64,000 nucleotides of DNA from Acidocella aquatica (GTDB lineage Bacteria > Pseudomonadota > Alphaproteobacteria > Acetobacterales > Acetobacteraceae): NCBI RefSeq assembly GCF_030160635.1, contig NZ_BSOS01000024.1, positions 1 through 64,000 on the forward strand. Reading direction: 5' to 3'. Position numbers and translations under genes: made by a program. How positions within the stretch are numbered: the first letter of the stretch is position 1; every line of letters begins with the position of its first letter. The notes beneath the pieces were generated by a model. The model saw only the letters and a program-made list of their open reading frames with translations. It made no database searches and was not told where the DNA came from. Shown here piece after piece: positions 56,068 to 64,000 of the stretch.

Positions 56068-57426
56068 TCAGAGAGTGGCCAGGGCGATGGTGTCGCATAA
56101 TTCGCCGACGATGGCGTGGATAAGGGCGGAATCCTCGCCCTCGGCCATTACGCGGATCAGCGGTTCGGTGCCCGAGGGGCGGATCAGCACGCGCCCGGTG
56201 TTGCCAAGCCGTTCGCCCGCCTGGGTGATGGCGGCCTGGATATGCGCCAGGCGCAGCGGCGAGGCGCCGGCGTAGCGCACGTTGCGGAGAAGCTGCGGCA
56301 GCGGCTGGAACACCCGGCAGGTTTTTGAGGCGCGCTCCCCGGTGCGGACCAGCACGGCCAGCACCTGCAACGCCGCGATCAGCCCGTCGCCCGTGGTTGC
56401 GAAGTCCGAGAGGATGACATGGCCGGATTGCTCGCCGCCGAGGTTGATGCCGCGCTCGCGCATGGCTTCGGCGACGTAGCGGTCGCCTACTTTGGTGCGG
56501 TGCAGGGTGAGCCCCTGCGCGCCGAGAAACCGCTCCAGCCCGAGGTTGGACATCACGGTGGCGACGATGCCGCCGCCGGTGAGGCGGCCGGATTCGTGCA
56601 TGTCGCGCGCGATGAGGCCGAGGATCTGGTCGCCGTCGATGATCTCGCCGTGTTCGTCGGCGAGGATGACGCGGTCGGCGTCGCCGTCCAGGGCGATGCC
56701 GATGTCGGCGCCGTGTTCGAGCACCGCGGCGCAGAGGTGTTTGGGCACGGTGGAGCCGGCGTCGCGGTTGATGTTGAAACCGTCCGGCTCGACGCCGATG
56801 GAGATGACGGTGGCGCCCAGCTCCCATAGGGCGGCGGGGGCCACTTTGTAGGCCGCGCCATGCGCGCAATCGAGCACGATGCGCAGGCCATCCAGCCGCA
56901 GGCCGCGTTCCAGCGAGGATTTGGCGGCCTCGATGTAGCGCCCGGCGGCATCCACCAGGCGCGAGGCGCGGCCGAGCTTGCCCGAGGCGGCGAGGCGGGC
57001 GGAGAGGTCGGTCTCCATCAGGGCCTCGATCTCCATCTCGGTTTCATCCGAGAGCTTGGCGCCGTCGGGGCCGAAGAGCTTGATGCCGTTGTCCTCATAA
57101 GGGTTGTGCGAGGCGGAGATGACCACGCCGAGGTCAAGCCGCAGCGAGCGGGTGAGCATGGCGATGGCGGGGGTGGGCAGGGGGCCGGCCAGGGTGACGT
57201 TCATGCCGGCGCTGATGAAGCCGGCCGTGAGGGCGGGCTCCAGCATGTAGCCTGAAAGCCGCGTGTCCTTGCCGATGATGACGCGGTGGCGGTGGTTGCC
57301 GCGCGTAAACAGCAGCCCGGCGGCCTGGCCGAGCTTGAGAGCCATTTCGGCGGTCATGGGGGCGGTGTTCGCGGTGCCGCGAATGCCGTCCGTGCCGAAA
57401 AGGCGGCGTTTAGAAACTTGGTTCAT
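56068..57426 (-). CDS. glmM: Phosphoglucosamine mutase
   Basis: 452-aa phosphohexomutase converting glucosamine-6-P to glucosamine-1-P, which feeds UDP-GlcNAc for peptidoglycan and [11 protein letters not shown] at the start; the phosphoserine is in [13 protein letters not shown] (around residue 106); DGDADR is the metal site, GEQSGH the sugar site and [12 protein letters not shown] the phosphate site. ATG 57426 has GAGTGAGA upstream; GTG 57432 is in frame. It overlaps folP by 17 bp. Confidence 0.95.
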   Translation of the reverse strand: MNQVSKRRLFGTDGIRGTANTAPMTAEMALKLGQAAGLLFTRGNHRHRVIIGKDTRLSGYMLEPALTAGFISAGMNVTLAGPLPTPAIAMLTRSLRLDLGVVISASHNPYEDNGIKLFGPDGAKLSDETEMEIEALMETDLSARLAASGKLGRASRLVDAAGRYIEAAKSSLERGLRLDGLRIVLDCAHGAAYKVAPAALWELGATVISIGVEPDGFNINRDAGSTVPKHLCAAVLEHGADIGIALDGDADRVILADEHGEIIDGDQILGLIARDMHESGRLTGGGIVATVMSNLGLERFLGAQGLTLHRTKVGDRYVAEAMRERGINLGGEQSGHVILSDFATTGDGLIAALQVLAVLVRTGERASKTCRVFQPLPQLLRNVRYAGASPLRLAHIQAAITQAGERLGNTGRVLIRPSGTEPLIRVMAEGEDSALIHAIVGELCDTIALATL

Positions 57427-58264
57427 TCTCACTCGCGGTCAGGTTTTGCCAGATGCGCAGGGCCTGCACCGTCTCCGGCACGTCATGCACGCGCAATATA
57501 TGCGCCCCTTGGGCCACGGCATAAAGCCCGGCGGCGATTGACCCTGGTCCGCGTTTGGCCGGGTTGGGCTCACCTCCGAATTCGCCGATGAATTTTTTGC
57601 GCGACAGGCCGATGAGCAAAGGGTGGCCCAGGGCTTTGAAGCGCGCGGTGGCCCGCAGGAGGGTGAGGTTTTGCGCGCCGAGCTTGGCGAAGCCGAGGCC
57701 GGGGTCCAGCGCGATGGCCTCCGGTTTGATCCCGGCGGCCAGGGCGGCGTCGCGCAGCTGCGTCAGCTCGGCCAGAACCTCGGCGGCGGTATCGGTGTAA
57801 TGCGCCTGGGTATTCATGGTGGCGGGGGTGCCGCGGGTGTGCATGAGCACCACCGGGCAGCCGCGTTTGGCCGCCAGGGCGGCGGCGGCGGGGTCGTGCG
57901 TGAGGCCCGAGATGTCGTTGATGATGCGCGCCCCCGCGCCGAGCGCTGCGGCCATGGTGGCGGCGTTGCGGGAATCGATGGAGATGACCGCGCCCTGGGC
58001 GGCGAGCGCCGTGATGGCGGGGAGGATGCGGTCGATCTCCTGCGCGGCGGAGACCGGCGCGGCGCCGGGGCGGGTGCTTTCACCGCCGATGTCGATGATA
58101 TCCGCCCCGGCTTCGCGCATGGCGGCCCCGGCGGCGATCGCGGCCTCGGGCGTGGCGTAGCAGCCGCCGTCGGAGAAGGAATCGGGGGTGACGTTGAGGA
58201 TGCCCATGACGAGCGGGCGGTCCAAAAGGAGGCCGGCCCAGGCGAGGGGGGGTGCGCGGTTCAT
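57410..58264 (-). CDS. folP: Dihydropteroate synthase
   Basis: 284-aa TIM-barrel enzyme joining pABA to dihydropterin pyrophosphate in folate synthesis. [35 protein letters not shown] and GLSRKKFIG are present. Its 3' end overlaps glmM, a pairing common in proteobacteria. It is divergent from the GST gene. Confidence 0.95.
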   Translation of the reverse strand: MNRAPPLAWAGLLLDRPLVMGILNVTPDSFSDGGCYATPEAAIAAGAAMREAGADIIDIGGESTRPGAAPVSAAQEIDRILPAITALAAQGAVISIDSRNAATMAAALGAGARIINDISGLTHDPAAAALAAKRGCPVVLMHTRGTPATMNTQAHYTDTAAEVLAELTQLRDAALAAGIKPEAIALDPGLGFAKLGAQNLTLLRATARFKALGHPLLIGLSRKKFIGEFGGEPNPAKRGPGSIAAGLYAVAQGAHILRVHDVPETVQALRIWQNLTASENEPSF

Positions 58265-58334
58265 GCGGGCTGGTTATCATAGGCTGATGCGGTGGCCAAA
58301 ACATGCTATCGCGGGGCAGCAGCAGAGAGGCGGG

Positions 58335-58994
58335 ATGATGGCGGGGAAACTTTATCTGGGCACGCGGCGTTATTCGTCATGGTCGTTGCGCGGCTGGCTC
58401 ATGGTCAGGCTGGCGGGAATCGAGGCTGAGGAGATCGTGATCCCGCTTGCGGGGGGCAACACCCCGGCGGTGAAGGCGGCGTCTCCCAGCGGGATGGTGC
58501 CGTATCTGGAGCATGAGGGCGCGCGGGTGTGGGAGAGCCTGGCCATCGCGGAATATTGCGCGGAAATAAACCCGGCGCTCTGGCCGGGCGAGCGCATCGC
58601 GCGCGCGCATGCACGGGCGATCGCGGCGGAGATGCATGGCGGGTTCCGCGCGCTGCGGCTGGCGATGCCGATGAATCTGGGGCGCAGCTACCCCGGCCTT
58701 GGGCAGAACACTGAGAGTCTGGCCGATATCGCGCGGGTGGATGCCATCTGGTCGCAAACGCGGGATGCCTACGGCGCTTCTGGCCCGTATTTGTTCGGCG
58801 CGGCCTTTAACGCCGCCGATGCGATGTTCGCGCCGGTGGTGGCGCGGTTGCTGATTTATCAGCCGCCGCTCAGCGCCGCCGCCGCCGCGTATTGCGAGGC
58901 CGTGCGGGCGCATCCGCTGGTGGCGCAATGGTATGATCTGGCGGCACGGGAACCTGCCGCCTGGCGGATCGAAAAATTTGAAAACCTCGCATGA
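58335..58994 (+). CDS. Glutathione S-transferase family protein
   Basis: 219 aa. The N-terminal thioredoxin-like domain has YSSWSLRGWLMVRLAG (catalytic Ser candidates) and PSGMVPYLEHEG with WESLAIAEY as the glutathione-binding region. The C-terminal all-helical domain follows. It resembles the maleylacetoacetate isomerase-related/YfcF-type GSTs, but the exact class is unclear. ATG 58335 follows GAGAGG; ATG 58338 is next to it. ATGA overlap with the following gene. Confidence 0.85.
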   Translation: MMAGKLYLGTRRYSSWSLRGWLMVRLAGIEAEEIVIPLAGGNTPAVKAASPSGMVPYLEHEGARVWESLAIAEYCAEINPALWPGERIARAHARAIAAEMHGGFRALRLAMPMNLGRSYPGLGQNTESLADIARVDAIWSQTRDAYGASGPYLFGAAFNAADAMFAPVVARLLIYQPPLSAAAAAYCEAVRAHPLVAQWYDLAAREPAAWRIEKFENLA

Positions 58995-59431
58995 AAGCGC
59001 CTGACATGAAGACTTATCTGGGATCCGCCTTGCTGGCGGCGTTGTTTTTATCCATGCCGGCGGCCGCTCTGGCCGGTCAGGACATGGTCGCCGATCATGG
59101 CGCGGTCTGGCAGACGAAAAAAATCGGCGCGGCGACGCAAGGTTTTATACAAATCCATAATACCGGCATCAGCGGGGATGTTCTCACCGGTTGGAGCTGC
59201 CCGGTCGCCGATACCACCACGCTGGTGGATGCCGGGGGCAAGCCGTTGCAGAGTCTGGACATTCCGGCCGGGCAGCGTGTCACCCTGGCGCCGGATGGGC
59301 CGCATCTGGTGTTGCAGGGCACGCATTTCGCGATCGCCATGGGCAGCGTGCTGCCCTGTGCGTTCAGCTTTCAGAATGCGGGGAATATTGCCGTGTATCT
59401 GAGCAGCATTCCGGCCCCGGCGGGGGGCTGA
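58991..59431 (+). CDS. PCu(A)C-family periplasmic protein with degenerate copper site
   Basis: 146 aa with a signal peptide (~6-28, AALA|G) and the cupredoxin-like DUF461 fold: QGFIQIHNTG, SLDIPAGQRVTLAPDGPHLVL and an LPCAFSFQNAG end. Classic PCu(A)C proteins bind copper with H-M-x10-M-x21-H-x-M. Only the final His (PHLVL) is in place here; the early His/Met ligands are replaced, and two Cys (SCP, LPC) are present. It may be a metallochaperone variant or a structural homologue. ATG 58991 overlaps the GST stop; ATG 59006 is an alternative. Confidence 0.65.
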   Translation: MKAPDMKTYLGSALLAALFLSMPAAALAGQDMVADHGAVWQTKKIGAATQGFIQIHNTGISGDVLTGWSCPVADTTTLVDAGGKPLQSLDIPAGQRVTLAPDGPHLVLQGTHFAIAMGSVLPCAFSFQNAGNIAVYLSSIPAPAGG

Positions 59432-59455
59432 TCCGCCGCCGCTATCAAAAAGTTG

Positions 59456-59479
59456 AAGCGCATTTGGGTTGGCGCTTTT
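59456..59479. terminator. Weak bidirectional terminator
   Basis: AAGCGC (59456-59461) pairs with GCGCTT (59472-59477), followed by TT, with an A-run upstream serving the minus strand. It lies between the PCu(A)C gene and the convergent MFS gene. Confidence 0.45.
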
Positions 59480-59509
59480 GCATCAATTCGCACCTGCCGG
59501 GCTTAATCC

Positions 59510-60724
59510 TCAGTCCGGCGGCAGGCTCACCGCCACCGGGCGCGCATGAAACAGCCTCCCGCGCTCGGCCCAGGCGGCCACGGCCAGCCCGAGTATGCCG
59601 CACACGCAAAACCCCAGGCAGAGCGGGATCAGCGTGCCGTTGAAGTTCTGGCCGATGTAGAGCCCGATCAGCGCCGCGCCGAGCATGACGATGAAGCCTT
59701 GCACGGAGGCCGCCGTGCCCGCGATGTGGCCGAGCGGCTCCATGGCGATGGCGCCGCAATTGCCGCCAAGGAGGCCAAACCAGAACATCATGGCTGATTG
59801 CAGCAGGGCGAAGCGCAACAGGGTGTCCTGCCCGCTCAATGCCAGCCCCGCCTGCGCGAACGCCATCAGGACGAACCCGCTCAGGGCCAGGTGCGCGAGT
59901 TTGCGCATGCCGATCCGCTCGACCAGCCTGGCATTGGCCAGCGCCGCCACGGCCATGCAGATGGAACAGGCGGCGAAGATGAGGGGGAAGAGTTTGGGCA
60001 CGTGGAACACTCCGGCGAATACCTGTTGCGCCGAATTGATGAACCCGAGCCAGCCGCCCAGCAGCAGGGTGGAGGCCAGGGTGTAGCCCAGCGACATGCG
60101 GTTGCGCAGCGTGAGGCGCAGCGCCGCCGCGGCCTCGTGCCAGATGATCGGGCGGCGGTCCTGCGGGTGTTGCGTCTCGGGCAGCCGCAGGCCCGCCCAG
60201 GTGGCGATCAGCATGGCATACAGCCCAAGCCCGATGAATATCACCGGCCAGGGGGCGAGGAGGAGCACAAGCTGGCCGAGCGAGGGGGCGAAAATAGGGG
60301 CGGCGAGGAAGACTATGAAGGAGAGGGAGTTCACCTGCGCCATGCGCCGCCCGGAATAGCAATCGCGCACGATGGAGACGGTGGCGACCTGCGCGCCGGC
60401 GGCGCCAAACCCCTGTGCCACGCGCGCGGCCAGGAGCCAGGAGAAATTAGGCGCGGCGGCGGCGGCAAAGGCGCAGAATGCGTAAAGCCCCAGGGCAAAG
60501 AGCAAAACCGGGCGGCGGCCAAAACGGTCCGCCGCCACGCCGTAGAGCAATTGCGCCGCGCCGAAGCCGAGAACGAAGGCGGTGATGACCCATTGGCGCT
60601 CATTGGCCACCGGCAGGCGCATGGCGGCGCCGATCTGGCCCAGGGCGGGGACCATCATGTCAATCGCCAAGGCCACGCAGGCCTGGACCAGCGCGATGCA
60701 CGCGACAAACTCCCGGAAGCCCAT
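59510..60724 (-). CDS. MFS exporter, Bcr/CflA (DHA1) family
   Basis: 404-aa, 12-span proton-coupled exporter. DMMVPALGQIGAAM in helix 1 and DRFGRRPVLLFALGLYAF (motif A, between helices 2 and 3) match Bcr/CflA drug exporters. ATG 60724 is used; a TTG at 60754 is in frame and would add ten residues, with no ribosome site for either. It lies 40 bp after the TVP38 gene and is probably the last gene of a minus-strand run. Substrate unknown. Confidence 0.85.
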   Translation of the reverse strand: MGFREFVACIALVQACVALAIDMMVPALGQIGAAMRLPVANERQWVITAFVLGFGAAQLLYGVAADRFGRRPVLLFALGLYAFCAFAAAAAPNFSWLLAARVAQGFGAAGAQVATVSIVRDCYSGRRMAQVNSLSFIVFLAAPIFAPSLGQLVLLLAPWPVIFIGLGLYAMLIATWAGLRLPETQHPQDRRPIIWHEAAAALRLTLRNRMSLGYTLASTLLLGGWLGFINSAQQVFAGVFHVPKLFPLIFAACSICMAVAALANARLVERIGMRKLAHLALSGFVLMAFAQAGLALSGQDTLLRFALLQSAMMFWFGLLGGNCGAIAMEPLGHIAGTAASVQGFIVMLGAALIGLYIGQNFNGTLIPLCLGFCVCGILGLAVAAWAERGRLFHARPVAVSLPPD

Positions 60725-60764
60725 GCCGGGATGGGGCTTGCTTGCGCCGGACAAGGCGGGAGGT

Positions 60765-61454
60765 TTAGGCGGCGATCTGGCGCGAGCGCCGGAGCAGGAT
60801 CATGCCGAGGGCCGCGGAGGCGATGAACATGGCGCCGCCGAGCAGCAGCATATGTTCGTGGCTTGGCGCGCTGCCCTGGCCGAATACGGCGAAAATCAGC
60901 GTCTGCGGGATAAAGCCGAGCGCCGAGGCGGCGAGGAAGGGCAGGGCGGGGATGGAGGAGAGCCCGGCGGCAAGGTTGAGCAGGATGTTGCTGCCAACCG
61001 GCATCAGCCGCAGGGTGAGGGTGGCGATGAAGGGCTGGGCGGAGAGCGTGGTGTCAATCCTGGTCAGCGCCTTGCCGAAATAGCGGTGGATGAAGTTTTG
61101 CCCGATGGCGCGCGCCCAGATGAAGTCGAGGCTGCAGGCCAGCACCTGGGCGACCAAAGCGATGGCCGTGCCGTACCACGGGCCGAAGGCGTAGCCCGCG
61201 ACGAAGGCGGGCACCTGGCGCGGCAGGCCGATGGCGGTGAGGAAGGTGGCGGCGAGCAGGAACATCGCGGGGCCCTGCACCCCGCCCCGGGCCACCAGAT
61301 GCACCAGCTCCGCCTGTGCCGAGGCGGCGCCCAGCAGCGGCAGCGCGGCGGCAACCGCGATCATGCCTCCGGCCATCAGGGCGGGTTTTATGGCGCGGGT
61401 GGCGGCAATGGCGGTGGGGCTGCGGTTTATGCGCTCGCTCATCTGTTCGCTCAT
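60765..61454 (-). CDS. TVP38/TMEM64 (VTT domain) membrane protein
   Basis: 229-aa polytopic protein with the VTT core: TAIGLPRQVPAFVAGYAFGPWYGT and LTLRLMPVGSNILLNLAAGLSSI. VTT proteins are DedA relatives implicated in lipid scrambling or transport. It is the second VTT protein in the window (compare 2146-2730), and of a different subfamily. ATGA overlap with the glycosyltransferase stop suggests coupling. Confidence 0.85.
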   Translation of the reverse strand: MSEQMSERINRSPTAIAATRAIKPALMAGGMIAVAAALPLLGAASAQAELVHLVARGGVQGPAMFLLAATFLTAIGLPRQVPAFVAGYAFGPWYGTAIALVAQVLACSLDFIWARAIGQNFIHRYFGKALTRIDTTLSAQPFIATLTLRLMPVGSNILLNLAAGLSSIPALPFLAASALGFIPQTLIFAVFGQGSAPSHEHMLLLGGAMFIASAALGMILLRRSRQIAA

Positions 61455-62233
61455 GGGGTTGGATCAATATGCGGGAGTTTCCAGCGGCGCTGCAACCAGG
61501 CGACGCCGAAGAGGTCGATAATGCCGACTTTCAGGCGGTCCCACGTGCCGTAATGCGAGGCGCCGTGGGTGCGCTGGTGGTGGCGCACCGGCACGGAGAC
61601 GACGCGGCCCCCGGCGCGGATGAAAAGTGCCGGCAGGAAACGGTGGATATGGTCGAAATGCGGCAGTTCGAGAAACGCCGCGCGGCGGAAGAGTTTTAAG
61701 CCGCAGCCGGTGTCGGGCGTGCCGTCGCGCAGCAAATAGCCGCGCACGGCGTTGGCGATGCGCGAGCCCCAGCGCTTGGCCTCTGAGTCTTTGCGGGTGA
61801 CGCGGTGGCCCGCGATCAGCACCGGCCTGGGGCCTTGCGCCTCGGCGGTGAGGGCGCCGTCCAGCATGGCGGGGATGTCAGCCGGGTCGTTCTGGCCGTC
61901 GCCGTCCAATGTGGCGATGAAGACACCGCGCGCGGTTTTTACCCCGGTGATGACCGCGGCGCTCTGGCCGCAGCTGTTGCGGTGGCGCACGCGCACCAAA
62001 CTGGGCAGGCGGGCGGCGATTTCAGCCAGAATTTTCGGGCTGGCATCGGTGCTGCCATCGTCAACATAGACGATTTCATGTTCGATTCCGGCCAGCGCCT
62101 CGCTGATCGCGGCGATCAGCGGCGGGATGTTCGCCGCCTCGTTATGCACGGGCACCACGACCGAGATCAGCGGGGTGCCGGGGGCGATTTCGGGAAGGGT
62201 GAGGAATTTTGGTTCGATGTTCATGGCGCTCAT
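61451..62233 (-). CDS. Family 2 glycosyltransferase (dolichol-phosphate mannosyltransferase-like)
   Basis: 260-aa GT-A enzyme without C-terminal membrane spans. SVVVPVHNEAANIPPLI at the N terminus, YVDDGSTD (nucleotide-binding Asp) and ATLDGDGQNDPADIPAML with the DGD metal motif are typical of DPM1/UPP-sugar synthases. It probably loads a sugar on a polyprenyl phosphate at the membrane. It overlaps the neighbours on both sides by 4 bp. ATG 62224 is an alternative start. Confidence 0.88.
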   Translation of the reverse strand: MSAMNIEPKFLTLPEIAPGTPLISVVVPVHNEAANIPPLIAAISEALAGIEHEIVYVDDGSTDASPKILAEIAARLPSLVRVRHRNSCGQSAAVITGVKTARGVFIATLDGDGQNDPADIPAMLDGALTAEAQGPRPVLIAGHRVTRKDSEAKRWGSRIANAVRGYLLRDGTPDTGCGLKLFRRAAFLELPHFDHIHRFLPALFIRAGGRVVSVPVRHHQRTHGASHYGTWDRLKVGIIDLFGVAWLQRRWKLPHIDPTP

Positions 62234-63336
62234 TCAGCCGTGGCATTAAGGCGTATCTGTGGCTCAAATTCGTCGACAAGCAGATCGCGCCCGCCGAACC
62301 CGCCTGGTTTCAGTAAAAAGTGATAATTTCCGCCGCTGAGCCAGCGCAGACCCGCCGCGGCAGCCCCTGTTTCAAGGCTGCGCACCTCCAGCCGGTCAAG
62401 AATCGCGCTGGCGGTGTCGTTGCCGGTGAGCACGAAGCGGCGCACCCCGGCGGTGGCCAGCCCGGCGGCGATTTCCGCGAGAATTGCTGCCGCGGGCACA
62501 TCGCGGCGCAGGTTGCCGGGTGAGGTGGAGGCGGCGATGATGATGGGTTGCCCGCCCTGCGCCCGCGCCCAGGCCAGGGCTTCGGCCGCCGGGTTGGGGG
62601 CGGCGAAATCAAGTTGCAGAAACGGCCGCAGGTGACGCGCGGCGCCGAGTTGAAACAGCGTCTGGCGGTCCAGCGCGCCGGAGAGGATCGCCAGGGGGCC
62701 TTCCGGCGCCCCGGTATCATCGCCTGCTTCCGCCGGAGAGGATAAGGCGGGGTAAAGCCAGGCGGGGCCGCCGCTGAGCGCCTGCGATTCCACGGCGGCG
62801 GCAAGGGCGGCGCATTGGGCCATGTCCACGGCATCAAGCAGCGCCAGCGCCGCGCCTTGTTCCTTGAAGGCGGCCAGCTTGCGCCGGATCGCGGGAGCCC
62901 CGGCGGCCACGGTCTCATGCGCCACGATCGCGACCCGGCCGGACAGGGCGGCGCGCAAGGCATGATGCACATTCACCACCAGCCGCCCGTCCTGGAACAG
63001 ATGCCCCTGATAAACGGTGCGCCCCTGCGCCGGGGCGGCGAAACTCGCCACCATGAAGCCGGTGCCTGATTGCTCGATGAGACAATCCAGCACCGGGGCC
63101 AGGGCTTCGAGATCCGGCGGCGCCTCCTGGTTGCCGAAGCTGAAAAACCGGCGGGCCGGGTTGGTTTGCAGGCCAGCCATGACCTCCTGCCCGCTCAGTG
63201 TCAGCCCGCCGGGCGCCAGAACCGCGTTGGCGGCATCATGGCCGCGCGCCAGAGAGCTGCCAGCCCCCCGGGCATAAGTCAGGGCTGCGGCGTCCTGCAG
63301 GGTCCAGGCCAGGGCGGAGGGGGTTAGCTGGAGCAT
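62230..63336 (-). CDS. DUF1537/OtnK-like (four-carbon acid sugar kinase family) protein, degenerate N terminus
   Basis: 368 aa. The middle segment FAAPAQGRTVYQGHLF and the C-terminal LLKPGGFGGRDLL match the four-carbon acid sugar kinase (DUF1537) fold, which phosphorylates threonate- or erythronate-type acids. The family's N-terminal ADDxTGA catalytic motif is not recognisable (here LAWTLQDAAALTYARG) and the protein is ~50 residues short. Activity is therefore doubtful. Its neighbours (glycosyltransferase, VTT protein, MFS) are not sugar-acid catabolic genes. ATG 63336 is the only good start. Confidence 0.65.
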   Translation of the reverse strand: MLQLTPSALAWTLQDAAALTYARGAGSSLARGHDAANAVLAPGGLTLSGQEVMAGLQTNPARRFFSFGNQEAPPDLEALAPVLDCLIEQSGTGFMVASFAAPAQGRTVYQGHLFQDGRLVVNVHHALRAALSGRVAIVAHETVAAGAPAIRRKLAAFKEQGAALALLDAVDMAQCAALAAAVESQALSGGPAWLYPALSSPAEAGDDTGAPEGPLAILSGALDRQTLFQLGAARHLRPFLQLDFAAPNPAAEALAWARAQGGQPIIIAASTSPGNLRRDVPAAAILAEIAAGLATAGVRRFVLTGNDTASAILDRLEVRSLETGAAAAGLRWLSGGNYHFLLKPGGFGGRDLLVDEFEPQIRLNATAE

Positions 63337-63467
63337 ATTGTCATGATTTTTTAATCAGCATGCGGCGATAAATGGCACGGCGCAAGGCGGGCTTCCAGAT
63401 CGGCCGCTGAAAAAACATTCGTGGCGGTAATCATTCAGGCTGCCGCGGCTTTAATGCTTTTGCGGCC

Positions 63468-63496
63468 TTGGCTTGGCCTGGGGGCATCGCTATAAG
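63468..63496 (+). promoter_or_regulatory. dksA promoter
   Basis: TTGGCT (63468-63473) and TATAAG (63491-63496) are separated by 17 bp. The predicted start near 63503 gives a leader of about 55 nt before ATG 63559. The -10 matches the phasin promoter exactly. Confidence 0.55.
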
Positions 63497-63558
63497 CCCG
63501 CTCAACCACGGGGGGCCAGTTGCGGCCTGCCGGAATTGAATTGAAGGATACGGACGGC

Positions 63559-63975
63559 ATGCTCATCTCGTTGCCACCGGACTACCGGCCCTCGGATACC
63601 GAGGAGTTCATGAACCCCATGCAAACCGAGTATTTCCGCCAGAAGCTGCTGCGCTGGCGGGCAGACCTCGTGAAGGAAGCCAACGGCACGCTCGCCTCGC
63701 TGGGCGAAGGCGGCATTCTGGAAGCCGATATCACCGACCGCGCCAGCGTGGAAACCGACCGGGCGCTGGAGTTGCGCACCCGCGACCGCGCCCGCAAGCT
63801 GATCGGCAAGATCGACCAGGCGCTGCAGCGCATTGAGAACGGCACCTACGGCTATTGCGAGGAAACCGGCGAACCCATCGGCCTGCGCCGCCTGGAGGCC
63901 CGGCCTATCGCGACACTCTCCATAGAAGCGCAGGAACGCCACGAACGCATGGAACGCGTCCACCGGGACGATTAG
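63559..63975 (+). CDS. dksA: RNA polymerase-binding transcription factor DksA (alphaproteobacterial type)
   Basis: 138-aa ppGpp cofactor that enters the RNA polymerase secondary channel. A coiled-coil region (~20-85) contains ITDRASVETDRALELRTRDR. The zinc-finger position reads YGYCEETGEPIGLRRLEARPI, with one Cys instead of the usual four. This is the norm for alphaproteobacterial DksA, which stays folded without a complete Zn site. ATG 63559 is chosen; in-frame TTGs at 63520 and 63541 are upstream. Codon use is C-ending, as in highly expressed genes. Confidence 0.93.
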   Translation: MLISLPPDYRPSDTEEFMNPMQTEYFRQKLLRWRADLVKEANGTLASLGEGGILEADITDRASVETDRALELRTRDRARKLIGKIDQALQRIENGTYGYCEETGEPIGLRRLEARPIATLSIEAQERHERMERVHRDD

Positions 63976-64000
63976 CGCGGTTGTTTGCGGTTGGTCCGCT

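Overview
The window is 64 kb of high-GC, gene-dense bacterial chromosome. It is most consistent with an alphaproteobacterium, probably Rhodospirillales/Acetobacteraceae. The reasons are a TIGR02300 (FYDLN acid) protein, a DksA with a single zinc-site cysteine, the ampD-like / rnpB / mraZ order, a polyhydroxyalkanoate phasin, a class II EPSP synthase, and twin-hairpin GC-rich repeats. The genus assignment is inference. No tRNA, rRNA, IS transposase, prophage or CRISPR array was seen.

Layout. 0-6.9 kb: truncated phasin (minus), D,D-carboxypeptidase with SPOR domain, a DedA/ATP-grasp pair, then a kinase-like phosphotransferase, a small helical partner and a DUF7064/7065-type protein. 6.9-11.1 kb: a TetR regulator divergent from a CYP153-type P450, a 2Fe-2S ferredoxin and an AlkJ-type GMC alcohol dehydrogenase, together a terminal alkane/fatty-chain oxidation module. 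11.1-13.5 kb: divergent copper genes copZ/copA. 13.6-16.5 kb: DEAD-box helicase and an RlmC/RlmD-family RNA methyltransferase. 16.5-18.3 kb: an AT-rich islet with a DUF262 protein and a HEPN protein, the clearest foreign, defence-like insertion. 18.4-27.0 kb: rhodanese, cysK, amidase, DUF952, an omega-aminotransferase/semialdehyde dehydrogenase pair, TIGR02300, aroA and cmk. 27.1-33.5 kb (minus): AsmA-like protein and a fused 5-oxoprolinase/hydantoinase. 33.6-35.0 kb: DjlA-like protein and AmpD-type amidase. 35.05-35.44 kb: RNase P RNA.

35.6-55.3 kb is a complete division and cell wall (dcw) cluster: mraZ-rsmH-ftsL-ftsI-murE-murF-mraY-murD-ftsW-murG-murC-murB-ddl-ftsQ-ftsA-ftsZ, then lpxC after a terminator. 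Most junctions are 1-4 bp start/stop overlaps, so the cluster is probably translationally coupled. It makes UDP-MurNAc-pentapeptide and lipid II and builds the septal synthase and FtsZ ring. The MurE DNPR motif predicts meso-diaminopimelate. 55.3-58.3 kb (minus): folP-glmM-thiD; GlmM feeds the same wall precursor pool. 58.3-63.3 kb: GST, a PCu(A)C-like periplasmic protein, and a minus-strand run of DUF1537-type protein, glycosyltransferase, TVP38 protein and MFS exporter. dksA closes the window.

The most notable large-scale signal is a reversal of strand composition. Left of about 21 kb the plus strand is C-rich; right of about 25.2 kb it is G-rich, whichever strand the genes are on. That is a replichore-type switch with origin polarity, or the scar of an inversion. 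Other leads are the HEPN/DUF262 islet, an LvaA/LvaB-like kinase pair, a P450 operon without its reductase, the low-complexity tails on adjacent FtsL and FtsI, and several promoter/operator layouts.
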